Positions 11,090-33,821 of a stretch of 64,000 bases of DNA are shown here, in pieces (the stretch's first letter is position 1; each line of letters opens with the position of its first letter). The stretch is from NCBI RefSeq assembly GCF_047495875.1, contig NC_092463.1:11480622-11544621 (forward strand). Direction: 5' to 3'. This DNA comes from Pithys albifrons albifrons (taxonomy: Eukaryota; Chordata; Aves; Passeriformes; Thamnophilidae). The position numbers and the translations under genes were made by a program. A model generated the notes under the pieces. That model worked only from the letters and a program-made list of their open reading frames with translations. It was not told the DNA's origin and ran no database searches.

Positions 11090-12775
11090 ATATTTTTCTC
11101 TGTTTGTATTTATTATTTTGTCTCAGATTATATTCTTTTTTTCTGCTTTATCCATTTTAAGAACAATAGAGAGGCTCCAGGTAGGAGGCTAAGTCACCTG
11201 TATTCAGAAGGAGGTGAGCACTGCTTGATGGTGTGGAGGAATTCATTGCACACAGACAGCAAACAATGTTGCTTCTTTCCAAGCCTTAACAGTCTAAAAC
11301 ACCTACATGGTCCCTTTTGCCATAGAAATTTGGCACTTCCTGATGTTTCATGGGGGCTTTTTTGCATGGTTTTACAGGACAAGTGCTTTTGTACATGCTT
11401 TCTAAGTGGAGAAGAGGAAAGGAAAGCAAAAAAGGCAGGACCCAAAAGGATCCACAGAGTTTGGTATGTGGTTCTGAAATGCTGTTGCAAACATTAGTGT
11501 AAATTCTGCTTTGGTTTTGGGTCTGGTGATGTTAGGTACATCCCTTGAAGAGTGATCCAAGCCTGAACTACCGCACTGGGAAGGTTTAGTACCACTCAGC
11601 ATTCCACCATCATATAAAATGGTCTTGTCCCTTTTAATTAATTTTAACTTCCTTCTCTTAGAGATGTTTAATGAAAGCATCTATTGAGTAAAACCAAGAC
11701 CTCCTTCAGACCAGGCCATATCCTGCACTGTTTGCTCCTTGTCATGGGGCTCAGTGAGTTTTTCCTTGGATTAGTTACTGATGTCAGGTGGGTTTGGTCT
11801 CAGGGTGTGTCCCTCTGTATTGTTAGGAAAAGCAGGGTCACTTAACTGGCTCCAAACTGAAACCACCTCATAAGCTTGGTAAGAGAAATACATCAGTTTG
11901 CTGCAGTAGCAGAACAGACACACATGAATTGCGAATGTTTTTTCTACATGTTGCCGAGTTGAATGAGGTTGTTTCTGGCAGCTAATAGAGTTCTATTCTT
12001 AGCCCAAATTTCTAGTGCCTAAAAAGCAATTCTGCTGTAGCTCAAGGAGAATACAATCACTTAGGAACAGCTTTGTTGGGTTTTATTATTTTTCAGTGCA
12101 AGTGTTCCACCTAGTTTAACAGCCACCTTAATTTATCTGAGTAGGGCCAGATCTGTGTCACTATGGAAACACCTTCATACTTCAAAAATATTTTCCAAGG
12201 ATTGGTTCATATAGAATTCTTCTTTTAAGATGAGAGAGTAGGTGTATTGTATTTCCCAGCATGTGCAAATCAATAGGAAAGGCAGAATGGAAGCAAATTC
12301 TCATTTTCTGCACAGGTGGAAATTGTGGTTTGTTCTCATTTGTTAGAGGGAATAAGCTCTTCAGGAAGGGGTCTTCATATTCACAGCCCCCCTTGCTTAT
12401 TGATTGCTGTCAGCCTCAGGAAGATAACTGTAAAATCATTGCAGAGATGTTTTGTCATTATAGCTCTAAGCAGTTGATTGTTATATTTGAAGCCCTCAGA
12501 TGTAATGATTAGACAGTCAGTACAAAAGAATGTAATACAGAATTGCTCACTGCAATCAAAGACTTTGAAAGACCAGCAGAATCTTCACTTACAGGGTAGG
12601 TCTGTATCCTCTGGCCATTACCACCTCCTGGAAAAAAAACAGCAGGGAAAAACCCAAATGAAATACTACACCATAAACCCAACCACCAGACAGGAGCTTA
12701 TTAATATACAGCATCTTTCACAACCACACATAAAAGGCAGTGTTTCAACTTATCAAATTCATATTCTACTTAGGC

Positions 12776-12822
12776 AACCAAGAAAAAACCCAAACAAACA
12801 AAAAAACCCAAACCTAACCATG
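12776..12822. repeat. A/C-rich low-complexity tract
   Basis: AAAAAACCCAAACAAAC-type simple sequence on the plus strand, without a strict unit, in the CINP/ZNF839 intergenic spacer. Confidence 0.7.
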
Positions 12823-13546
12823 TTAAAGGGACATAGTAGAGCAGATTATTTCACCTCTAAGTTGTCCTCTCTCTTGATCAGATTCAGTTTTAGAGTAAGT
12901 GTTGATTCAGTAACAATAGCAGGAAAAAAATACCAGTTGTTATACTTGATGTAACAACATTTCTCTGGCAGATCACAGCTCCTTAGCAGATTTGTCCAGT
13001 TATCTCAGTAGCCTCATCTATTTAGCAATGAGGTGACACACATTGTAAGGATATGTTAATGGTTTTCAGTAATGTCTACTCATTTAAGGCTGTTCTTTTT
13101 TACTTGCTAAGCTCCTTGAAAGACAAGACAGTTCCTTGGACAAGAAGCTACTAGGAGGTCTCCACAAAATTATATTATCATCCAAGGATCATATTAAAAC
13201 TATGACAAAAATACAAGATGGCCATTGCTAAGTAATTTGCCAAGTTTTCGCCCTGTCTAGAGAAACAGGGATTACAATACCTTTGTATTATGATTAAACA
13301 GTACAAAGCAGTATGGAAGTTACAAGGAAGGTCAAAGCATAGAACTGACAAAGGATGCATCATCTGAAATAAAAAAAAACATACCACCAGTTTAACAAAC
13401 ATAGGCCACCACAGACTAAAGCAAAAAAGGAATTTGGTACCTCATTAAGGAAAAATCAGATAACTACTTATGCACCTTTCCATTTATGTCTAAATACCAG
13501 CAATTTTTAAAGGTGTTAATGAACATTAGACAAACAAATACATTTT

Positions 13547-13666
13547 CAACAGTTCAGTACAAATCAGATCCTGTTTGAGGCTATTCCAACAGTTCAGTAC
13601 AAATCAGATCTTGTTTGAAGCTGTTCCAACAGTTCAGTACACATCAGATCTTGTTTGAGGCTATTT
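13547..13666. repeat. Three tandem copies of a 40-bp unit
   Basis: Units start at 13547, 13587 and 13627, each beginning CAACAGTTCAGTACA. The copies differ at only a few positions (for example ATCCTG versus ATCTTG, GAGGCTATTC versus GAAGCTGTTC). The near-identity implies recent duplication or homogenisation. It lies about 200 bp beyond the likely ZNF839 poly(A) site. Confidence 0.95.
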
Positions 13667-13888
13667 TTGTCACTAACTCTATGATGCTTATTTCAGAAGG
13701 ATCAGCAAGGCTGTCACATTGTTCTGGGAATGCACAAGCACGGGTTATACTGAAAACTGCCCATTTTTCCAGACAGATTTATGTGCATCAAGTGTAGATG
13801 CTAATGAATATTCAGGGTTTGAAATACTGCAATAACAAAGTATTTTGTAATCTCAGTGGCACAGAAAACACACATTTTTAACATAGCT

Positions 13889-13894
13889 TTTATT
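13889..13894 (-). terminator. ZNF839: Candidate ZNF839 polyadenylation signal (AATAAA, minus strand)
   Basis: TTTATT on the plus strand reads AATAAA on the minus strand, about 365 nt downstream of the ZNF839 stop. It would give a 3' UTR of roughly 390 nt. No stronger signal lies between it and the stop. Confidence 0.5.
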
Positions 13895-14259
13895 TTACCC
13901 ATATACAGCTTGCCAGTACACAGCACATCACTGCTGAACAGCAGCACAACTTACTGTATTTTAGATGGCTAGAGAGAGAGGGAATTATGTAACAAAAGGG
14001 AACAGTGCAACAATCTTAGGGTTGACAGATTTCTACTTTCCACCCATCCCCAACATATAAAGCAAATAGAATGATGTTAAATTCTAGAATTTTTGGTTGC
14101 AATGCTGCTGGATTTATATAAACATAAGTTATAAAAAGTACAGGGCATAGAAACAGTTTACAAATAAGTTAAATTTCAATTATCTCAGTATTCACATTAG
14201 AAAAATATACATTTTACAGTCAGTCTTTTCCCGAAGAAAGCTTATAGGGTTCTTCTAAT

Positions 14260-24943
<10,684 letters not shown>

Positions 24944-25260
24944 CTTGGCAGGCGCGGGCGGGCGCGCGTCGCATCCGCTGCCCCGGGCGGTGGCGGCGGC
25001 GCGGGCGAAGTGCGGGGCACCCGGCGCGATGTGCGGGTGATGCGCGGGGCACCCGCGACACCCGGTGCGATGTGCGGGTGATGCTCGGGGCGATGCGTGG
25101 CGCACCGGCGGCCGAAAAGCGGCGGAGGTGCGCCGGGAGCGCCCGGCCCCGCGTGGGGCCGCGGGCGGAGTTAACCCGAGTTGCGCTTCCCCGCCCCGCA
25201 GGTGCGGTCTGTGCCGAGCCTCAGTGCAAGGACATGGAGCTCCGGGAGGCGGTCCAGCAG
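24944..25260 (-). promoter_or_regulatory. ZNF839: CpG-island promoter of ZNF839
   Basis: Continuous CpG-rich sequence from about 24.43 to 25.26 kb, centred on the ZNF839 start codon, without a TATA box. Short GATGTGCGGGTGATGC-type near-duplications lie at about 25,028-25,100. The transcription start cannot be determined from sequence. Confidence 0.6.
25020..25102. repeat. Short imperfect tandem repeat in the ZNF839 promoter
   Basis: GCGATGTGCGGGTGATGC and GGGGCACCCG-like phrases recur two to three times over about 80 bp (near 25,027, 25,068 and 25,090). It is a small, degenerate local duplication in the CpG island. Confidence 0.55.
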
Positions 25261-25269
25261 CCGGCGGCG

Positions 25270-25625
25270 AGGGGGGGCTGAGGGAACTGGGCCCGTTCAG
25301 GGTCGAGGAGGGACTGAGAGGGGACCTTATCAATGTGTGTCACTGCTTAAAGGGGGTGGAGCGGGCTCTGCTCAGTGGTGCCGAGCAATGGGACAAGAGG
25401 CAAGCGGCAGAAACTGATGCACAGGAACACCTGAACAGGAGGAGGAACTTTACCGTGCACTGTAAGATACTGCCGAGAGTGTATGGAGTCTCCCTCGCTG
25501 GAGATACTCAACAACCCCTTGGATGCAATCATGTGCCGTGAGATAATCCTGCCTGACGAGGGAGGTGGGATCAGCTGTCCCACTGTGGTCCCCTCCAACC
25601 TGACCCATTCCGTGCTCCGCCACTC
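25270..25625 (+). mobile_element. CR1 LINE 3' fragment
   Basis: CR1 sense text: GGACTGAGAGGGGACCTTAT, AAAGGGGGTGGAGCGGGCTC, GAGCAATGGGACAAGAGGCA, ending near GACCCATTCCGTGCTCCGCC. It is closest to the copy at 4.86 kb. It sits between the ZNF839 promoter and the tRNA gene. Confidence 0.88.
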
Positions 25626-25924
25626 GCTCTTACCGGGCGGGGTTTCGGGCGGGTGTCGGGGATCTCGGCGGAAAACGCGCCCGGCGCAGTGACCAGAGCG
25701 CGCTGCAGCTGCCGGCGCAGACATAGAAATGCGGCTCCTGCCGGGCTCCATCAGCGCGGGAGCACGGGCGGTGCTGCAGCCGCCCTAGGTGCTCTATGGC
25801 CCCGCACACGCACCCCGCACCGCGGCCGTGCCCTTGTGCAGAGGTCACACCGCGCGGCGGGAGGAACGTGTGCGGCGGCGGGGAGGGCGGTGCTGGAATA
25901 AACTGCAGAAACCGGAAAAAGGGG

Positions 25925-25930
25925 AAAAAA
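25925..25930 (-). terminator. RNA polymerase III terminator of the tRNA gene
   Basis: Six A on the plus strand read TTTTTT on the minus strand, 9 nt beyond the tRNA 3' end. This is a canonical Pol III stop and supports an active tRNA gene. Confidence 0.85.
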
Positions 25931-25939
25931 GACACCCCT

Positions 25940-26013
25940 TGGCCCGTACGGGGATCGAACCCGCGACCTTGGCGTTATTAGCACCACGCTCTAACCAACT
26001 GAGCTAACCGGCC
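25940..26013 (-). tRNA. tRNA-Ile (anticodon AAT)
   Basis: The 74-nt minus-strand sequence folds as a standard tRNA: acceptor GGCCGGT pairing with ACGGGCC plus an A discriminator, an A box around TAGCTCAGTTGG, anticodon loop CTAATAA with AAT at 25979-25977, and a B box GGTTCGATCCC (25951-25961). No intron is present and CCA is not encoded, as expected in eukaryotes. The sequence matches, as far as I can recall, the vertebrate tRNA-Ile-AAT consensus throughout. It sits between ZNF839 and MOK; I believe a tRNA-Ile(AAT) lies at the same place in human, which would make this a conserved syntenic locus. Confidence 0.97.
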
Positions 26014-27150
26014 ACCTGACAGCAGCGTCGGCTCCTTAGTACATAAGGGCATGCTCGCCCTACTGTTCCCATCCCGACATAGCAGACAAGGAACCTCCTC
26101 GCTCCCGGGAGCGCCGGAGCGGGGCCGCCACAGGTGGGACACCTGCTGAACTCCGGCCAAACCACAAAGCACTGAGCATTGCCCACAGAGATGCAGCGCC
26201 TGAGGTAACAACGGTAACAGGCGATCTGGGGCAGCTTCGCCTCTCAAGTCTATAGGCTAACACTTTCCACGTTTTCTAGGATATGATTCCAGCTTCATTT
26301 AACTAAAATGGACGGTTTTTAAAAACTCATTTATTGTTCTGTTTAACGCACTCTTAGAATCTTAGTTTGCATGGAGAAACGACTTACCTGTTCCTAGTAT
26401 TTTGGTTTTTACTACACAAGCAGCATTTAAGACAACTTTTCTGCTCAGCCTTGAAGCCCACGCTGGAACACGCGCTGTCCATTTAGCGAGGGGCGGGACA
26501 CAGGGCGGGGACGGCACAGCACCCCAAAATGCAGGGGTTTTTTGAGGCTGGCTCACTCCAGCTCAGTGAGGAGAGCACGGACATTGGTCTCTCCCCGGGC
26601 TCCTCTCCCGAGCTGGGAGAGGGAGCGGCTGTGCGGCTGCTCCCGCTCCCGGTCCCGCTCCGCAGTGACGCGCGGGATCCGCCAGGGATCAGCCCATCCC
26701 CGGGCATTGCCCGGGCGCTGTGTGACCCATAAAAGCCTGATCGTCGAAACTTTACACTAGTTATACATTTTAACAAACACAGGTATGGGCGTTCACTGGT
26801 TACAAATTACAAAACTTATCTCTATTAATTAGTACTCAAAGCCTTATTTGCTGGTTACATCTCTCTTCTCGTGCTCATCAGTCCGCTGTCCGTCCTTCCA
26901 CCTGAGTCGGGGCCTGTTTTGAATACGTGGTCAGTGGGTTGCCACCCCGCGCTGACGGAATTGCCTCTCCCCCGGTTACTGCTCAGTCCCGCTGACTTCG
27001 CTCCCGGTGGGTGTGGCCCAGACAGCCCATTCCCGTCGGGACCGTTCCCCCTTTCCCTGCAAACACCAGACTAATCCAAGGATAACGCGCGCAGTTCCCG
27101 CTCGCCCGGCGGGCGGCGCGCTGGGGCCGCACTGCGCCTGCGCGCCCTGA
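26014..27150. other. Spacer between tRNA-Ile and the MOK CpG island
   Basis: GC-rich, becoming CpG-rich from about 26.5 kb. No coding exon was recognised; the open frames seen are GC-driven. It presumably contains upstream promoter sequence of the MOK locus. Confidence 0.5.
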
Positions 27151-27279
27151 CGTGCCGTGTGCAGCGGGGCCAGCGCGTGCGCGGTTGCCGGGGCGACGGG
27201 AACACAACATGGCGGCGAGAGGGCAGCGCCGGGAGCGGGGCCGGAGGGCCCGCCCGCCCTGGGACCTGCGGGATGCGCG
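27090..27279 (+). promoter_or_regulatory. MOK: CpG island and putative first exon of the MOK locus
   Basis: A dense CpG cluster (CTGCGCCTGCGCGCC, an NRF1-like motif, at about 27,133-27,147) precedes ATG at 27209 and a clear donor GCGCG|GTAAGA at 27280. Reading from that ATG gives MAARGQRRERGRRARPPWDL and ends two bases into a codon. That phase fits the first recognisable kinase exon at 31,635. The usual MOK start is different (a short Met-Lys/Asn-Asn-Tyr-type start), so this exon may be untranslated or newly recruited. Confidence 0.5.
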
Positions 27280-30200
27280 GTAAGACCGTGCTGGGGAAAG
27301 CCGGGGCCCCTTCCCGAGGGATAGCTGGGGCCAGGGGTCACCGAGGGGGCAGCACTCGCGGGGAGCAGCCGCGCTAAGGGGGCCGTAGTTGCTGCTGCAG
27401 TCCCTGGGAACGCCGTCCCCGCAGCGCCTGGATCCCACTTGCTAACGCTGCTGTCTCTGTGTCCCGCGACACGAATAGATCTGTGTCCCACTCCTGTAAA
27501 GCATCACCCTGTCTATCTGCTGGTCTCTCCAAGTGCTTTCTCGGGAATTGCCCCGTTTTGCTTGTTGTGCTTGCCGTTCCTTCCATCGCTCCGCATCCTT
27601 CACATCATCCCGTGTCACACCCTGCGCATCTGGCGTGGCTCGGAATGCAGTAATTAATTACCTGCCATGGCTGAAGCTCAACTTCTTGCTGCTTTCTTAA
27701 TTTCTTTGGCTGCTTCTCTCTTCCCAGGAGCATTAATGTCATGTTTAAACATCGTGGCTTTTTCTTCCTCAGTATCTAGGCATCTTTGTAACCAAGTGTT
27801 TGCTTTAGATTTTTATAATATCCTGTTTTGACTGCTGTAGTGCTGTCTTTTCTATGATTTTGCCTTGGATTCTTTAATTCGAAATTCTGATTAATCTTCC
27901 ATGCTCTCTAGTTACAGAGATCAGGTGTTGTCTTTGAATTCCATCACTCGCCCATAATTTTAGTTCAGACTGTTCCTTATTTCCCGGGTTCTGTAGCCTC
28001 TTGCACATCAAACTGTTATTCTGTTGATGATTCATGGCCACTTTTTTGGTGTTAGGTGAGTTCATATTGCTACGGCCTTTCCTTCCTACCCTTTATTTCC
28101 CTTTGCACTAACGATTCTAAGCCTGAACCTCTGTGTGTGCTGACACGGGGAAGAGGGAAGGGAAAGGGTGGGTGATACCTCTTGTTACAGGTGCCATGAA
28201 ACAACTGCCAGCTGGTGATTCGCTCTCCTTCATTCAGTGTTTTGTGCAAGTGTAATTAAAACACTTCCTCTGATTTCATCCTAAGAGCTTTTGGTCTTAG
28301 AACAGTCATAAAATTTTTAACCTGTCAGTCTTCATTTTTGAGGTCCACAAATTCAGGTAATTTAACTGGTAATAAATTTTAGGTTGCAGCTGTATTAAGT
28401 TTCATAGTTCAAAATTGCCAGCCTGTGACCTGGCTGTTCTTCTTCAGGGTGTGTTTGAAGTCTGTATTTGGTGGAGGTGTTTTTGCTCCTGGTCACTCTC
28501 AAAATTTCAGGATGGTGCTGAAGGGGATTTTTAGGAATCTCCATAAGCCTTGGCTTGTGGATGCAAAATCAAATTTTGTAACAAATTGTTAGTACATTTG
28601 AAGTCTAAATTTTATTTTATCTTATTCTGTATAAACGCCTAGGCTGTTACTCTTACAATGCCTGATTTACCTCCAGCTGCTGATTAAACAATAACTCATC
28701 ACGTGATTGTTCTCATTTTCTCTCCAGGAGAAAATCCTCATTTCAGTGACCTGTTTTGTTCAGGGCTTACACATTGACTTTGTGCTTCAAAGAGACATTT
28801 CAAATAATGCAATTTTCATTCCTGATTCTACACTTTATTCAATTAATTGAAAGTACTCAGGTCTTTGCTGTCATTCTTTTCACTGGATGTCATTCTTTTC
28901 TCTCTTAAATTGAATGCTCAGTTGTTTGTTATGTGTGGGGTGTTGCTTTGTCTCATAAAACAATTATGATAACAAGCTTTACACACTTACAAAAACATCT
29001 TCAGGGCTGTAAGAATATTTTAAAATAGGTAAAGCATTAACTCTTCTTACATATTTAGAACCCTTAAATTTAAAATTAAAAAAGATCAGATTGCTTTGAG
29101 CCCTCCCCTGCCATCTGGGCTTGTCTTGTAGGAGTAACATACATGTATAGAAGAAAATATGAACAAAACCAAATTATATAAACATATACTATGTGATTTC
29201 TTTATATTATTAAGATATTTTCAGTAAATTTGTACAATGCTGCTTTCCCTGCCTAAGTACTTTGGCTCATTAACACCTGTGGCTGGTATGTCATAAATAT
29301 TTCTTATTTTCAGATCATATGATTATTTTCTTTTAATCAATTACTGGTACTTAAAATAAAAATGTGGGATTGCCATTTATTAGAATAAAAGAGGTGGTCA
29401 GCAAGTAGTTAAGTTGTTTTGTGTGTGCCTGGGCTGTGTTTTGGCTCAGGGCTGGCCCTGATGTTCTGTGAACAAGGGATGTTGTCAGGTTGTTTCTGAT
29501 TGGAGAGTAGAAGTTGGTACCAAAAAAAGTCCGTTGCCTTTTTCTTTGGAGTTCTGTAAGAGTGGGATTTAAGTATTCTGAATTTACCATCTCCATCTTA
29601 TATTCAGCAGTTCAGATAGGAAATTAAATCCTGAGGTGGGGGTAGGAGGCACAGTGCAATGTGTGATTTTTGTGACAGGGCCAGGGATTTCCTCAGTCAC
29701 GTTAGTGAAGGCTGAGGAGCAGCTGATTGACCAGTTACCAAATAACAGCCCCAGGAACTCAACAATCCCATGAGGTCCTCCCTGTTTTGGAGTCTGTCAG
29801 AAACTGCCTCCTTTAGCCACAATGATTTTCAAATTCTGTTTCTGCATTTAAAATAATTCTGCATGTAAATTGTCTGTCTAGAGTGCATTAGAAGGTGATT
29901 GATATTAAATTGCTCTGTGTTTTCCAGTTTTTCCAATTTAGATGGCCTCATTAGTTAGTTTATGATGCAGCATGATGGACACTGATCAGAAAACCAAAGC
30001 AGCAGATGAAAAAAATGAGAAGAGCAAGGGACAATTTCACAGAAGTGCTGCTACTGTATGGGAGAGAGAAGTCCACAAGGGGAAGGTTTCTGCTAATTAA
30101 AATACAAGCATTTGGCTCACAAGGAAAGGAAACACTTTGTTCTTGTTTTATTGCATTTTGGGGGTGTTTTTAGCAGAAATGTGAGAGCTGGGGAGAACAA

Positions 30201-31634
30201 AAGAGATGAAGACAACACAAACTGGTTGTTAGTTGGGAGACAGTGTTTGAAGCTCCTGCCTAAGGAACTTTCCCTCTGCAATGTTTCTTGGCAGGCTTTC
30301 TCCACTGTGGGGTGTGTTTATACTTGTAAATTAAACATATCTGGAAACCTTGGGCACAACTGGCATGAAATGGCCTCCATCTCTGTTGCAAATTCTCTTA
30401 TCTTCCAAAACAAGGCAGCAGGACAGAAACTGCTTCAGAACTGCCCTTAGAAGGAGTCCCCACACCAGGCAGGGAAGGTGCCCCAGAGAGTGTTGGTTCC
30501 AGCAGGACAAATCCCTGCCAGGGACTGTTGTCACAGTAACTAATACAGGCAGCAACATTGAAGTTACTGCTGTCGAAACAGCCCAGGACACCCACAGTTA
30601 TTCTGACATAAAGGCTGAATATGATAAAAGAAGTTTCCTGCCCTGCCCCCCTCAAAATGCCTGGGTTTGGATCTCTCTTGAATAATAATACCATGTCAAA
30701 AGCAACAGCAGCATAAAGCTAACCAGAATTAGGTTTTGCTCAGATGAAATTACTGAAAAAATTATCAAGGACAGAATCTGTAGATGCTAAAAATAAAAGG
30801 AAATAGGAGGATGAAGTGGGTGAAGGTAACCAGGCACTGGGATTGGTAAGGAACAGTTAATCACAAAGCTGAAGGAGAATAAAGGAGGAAAGAAAAGAAA
30901 TGTCAGTTCTGATAGAAGACTAAAAAATTAATATCAGTAAAGATTTCTTCATAATCCTTGTGTTATCTGCTTCATCTCTTAAAGTTCTGCAGAATTAGAA
31001 TGGACTGAGTTTTCACATCCTTGTGTTTGGAGCACTTCTTTGTCAAAGCCAAGCATTAATTTAGTGCAAAACTCATATCTCAATTTAATATCATATCTAA
31101 ATTTAAAGTCAGAAAGTGTTTTGCCTAAAAAGAAAAGCAAAATCAGAAGGAAACACTCCCCTCCCCCCAAAAAAGAAACCCAAACGCCACCAAATAATCC
31201 CCATGTTGGAACAATGATTCTGTGATCCTCTTGCTTTCCAAGATAATTCTGTTTTCAGTAATGTGTAAAAAAGGGTTTGGGTTGGGTTATTTTTTGTGAA
31301 AGAAGGAAAGAATAAATTCAAATATAAGCTGCTAATGTGCTGCAGCAGAGAAGAGGTAGGAAGGGCTGTGCAGAGGCATCAGGTCTCTGAGCAAGAAGGT
31401 TCATTGTCTAAGAATTACTGTATTTTACTTTCAGGAAAACACATTTCTGTAATATGGGCATCAAAACTTCATTTGCTGTTTTTCATTATATTTTCTCTCA
31501 AATAACATGTGTTATAAAAAAAGTCCCTTTTATTTAAGTTTTCCATTAGTCAGCATTTAACAAATCAATGAAGAATTTTTATACAGTCTTATAACAATTT
31601 CAAACACAGAGAAACAGTGTATTTGTGTTTTTAG
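27280..31634 (+). other. MOK: First intron of the MOK locus
   Basis: A 4.35-kb AT-rich stretch from the GTAAGA donor to the GTGTTTTTAG acceptor. No repeat family was recognised, apart from simple A- or T-runs. Open frames of 60-110 codons here lack family resemblance. Confidence 0.6.
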
Positions 31635-31742
31635 GACACCAGTTGGTAAGACAGGAGAGGGAGCATTTCCTGATGTCCTGAAGACTCTGTCTAGGGATGG
31701 AAAGTACTGTGCATGTAAACACCTGATGCAACATTTGGAAAG
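31635..31742 (+). pseudogene. MOK: MOK exon: glycine-rich loop and ATP-lysine region
   Basis: Acceptor GTGTTTTTAG, donor GGAAAG|GTATGC. The in-phase translation has GKTGEGAFPDVLKTLSRDGK and CACKHLMQHLE, matching GKIGEGTFSEV...DGNYYACKQMKQRFE of MOK. This exon alone is still open and keeps the glycine-loop pattern and the ACK lysine, but it has lost one residue before Asp-Gly and carries several non-conservative changes, as expected under relaxed constraint. Confidence 0.85.
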
Positions 31743-33821
31743 GTATGCATAATTAATCATAGAAATTCTACAGAAAATCTTATTTAAATTCAGTGGGGAA
31801 ATACAAAATTAAGAGAAAGTGAAGTTTTTTGAATGCACATGTATTAAAAAGATTTGCATGTGGTACAGAAAGGAAACTCCACTGCTGATTATGCAGGGCC
31901 TTCCTGTTTGGCACTGGGGGGTTATTTTCTTTCCTTGCCTTCTCTAACTGATGTCATTCCTGTATGAAATGCTGCCTGGCCACTGGGTCGAGGGTAAAAC
32001 AAGATGAATGAAAACTACCCGGTTGGTTTCTGCCTTGCCAAGTGCACTGAAGGTACTTGTGCTGTTTTCTTTTTAACTGTAAATAATAATTGGAGGAGGA
32101 AATATGTCAGTCCTCTCACTGGATAATACTTTTCCCAGTCTTACTTTACTGTTTTAATGAAGGTTAAAACCACTGTATTTGTCCTTAGTCCGTGTGTGGT
32201 ATTATTTCTGCTTCATATTTATATTTAATTTCATCCATCAGATGTTACATGGTCACAAAATAGGTGCTTTTTATTAGCTAGGAAAAGAGAGGAGAGGGCT
32301 GTGTGGAAGGAGACATAGACTTGACATTCTCCTCCAAGTATCGAAGTGCCAACCAGTGCCTCTTGGGTTACTGACTCTGTATTCTCAGTTAAATGTACTG
32401 AGTTCTCAGTGAAATCACAGAACCATAGATCCAATTGGGTTGGAAAAGACCTCCAAGATCATCAAGTCCAACCCTTGGTCCACCTCCAGTCCCTTTACCA
32501 GATCATGGCACTCAGTGCCACGTCCAATCTCAGTTTAAAAACCTCCAGGGATGGTGAATCCACCCCCTCTCTGGGCAGCCCATTCCAATGTCTGATTACT
32601 CTCTCTGGAAAGAATTTTTTTTTGATCTCCAACTTCAATTTCCCCTGGTAGAGCTTGAGCCTGTGCCCCCTTGTCCTATTGCTGAGTGCCTGGGAGAAGA
32701 GACCAACCCCCACCTGGCTAGAACTTCCCTTCAGGTAGTTATAGATCACTGGGAATGACTCATTTGTACAAAGTAAAATGGGACATTCTGCTCTTAGGGG
32801 AGGTTTCACAATGTAACTCAGAGCTTCAATGATTGTAGTTTGAAAAAGAAAAAGGAGGACTCCAATATCTTCAAGTAATGTGTCTTCTGGTTCTCTGTTG
32901 TTAGAGCTGTGTAGGTCCATTTATACGTTACCCACAATTGACAAAATTGTCCAGTTTATGATCACAACAGCACTGACACTCTGTCCTTACCTGTGTCACA
33001 GACACATGCACACAGCTCAGTGTGGGGCTCCTCAGGCAGGCTCCTTCATGTAGCAGGTTAAAAACATCTTCCAGGCCTTTAGCCCTTTGATAAACTGACT
33101 GACAGATTCTTTTGGTGAATTCTTTTACTACCAGATAATGATGTTTTAAGCAGAACCTGCCCATGAAAGGTATTTATCCTCATTTCAAAGTGAAAAGTAT
33201 TGTTTTGGTGTTTTGCTTTGTCTGACTGTGAAAAGCCGTGTGTGTCCTGCACTGATACATTCAATAGTGGGCAAAGCTCTTTATTTCCTGCTTCCTCCAC
33301 AGAGCTTCTGTAACATGAGGGTTTTTGTTTGTTTATTAAAGTCTATGAGGGAAAAAAAATAATTACACAGTAGTTGAGTAGTGTTTATTTTTCATGTAAG
33401 AGGTTACCATCAAAACGTCTTTGTAAATGTTAAATTTGGCAAAGCATCAGGCTGAGCAATGTTTGGAATGTGCTGCACCAGCACAGAGCAAACAGTGTCA
33501 TACACACTATTGTGCAACACAGAATTCCTGCCAGGTGGATCCTTGGCATGGGAACGGGTGTTGGAGCACAACACATTATTACTTTTCTTGTTTGGGTAAG
33601 TCCAGCTGCTCCAGGCTGCAAGAAGGAATAAAACCATTTACTAATTACCAATTTGCTGAGTAAAGAAACAGCAGGCAAACCATTTATCAGGTCCTGCATT
33701 GGAAAGTTCAGTGACAGAGTGGAGTAGGTGCTGACAGTCTCATGGCAGGGAACCCAGACAATTATAATCCTGTCCCTGATTCCAAGTGAGTCTTTTTCTT
33801 TTCTTTTCAGTTCAACTTTAG
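31743..33821 (+). other. MOK: MOK-locus intron
   Basis: GTATGC donor, CAACTTTAG acceptor. Includes a minus-strand CR1 at 32.4 kb. No other element was recognised. Confidence 0.65.
32408..32756 (-). mobile_element. CR1 LINE 3' fragment
   Basis: The reverse complement of a CR1 3' end: ATAGATCCAATTGGGTTGGA, AAGACCTCCAAGATCATCAA, then CR1 coding-tail sequence reading on the minus strand as [20 protein letters not shown]. It is 5'-truncated near TAGTTATAGATCACTGGGA. It belongs to the same subfamily as the 36.4- and 48.8-kb copies. Confidence 0.92.

Larger units (their letters stand above)
11130..13870. other. Intergenic spacer between the convergent CINP and ZNF839 genes
   Basis: The spacer is between the two 3' ends. 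It carries an A/C-rich tract (about 12,776-12,822) and a three-copy 40-bp repeat (13,547-13,666). Several 80-160-codon open frames exist here, but none shows recognisable domains or splice context. Confidence 0.6.
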
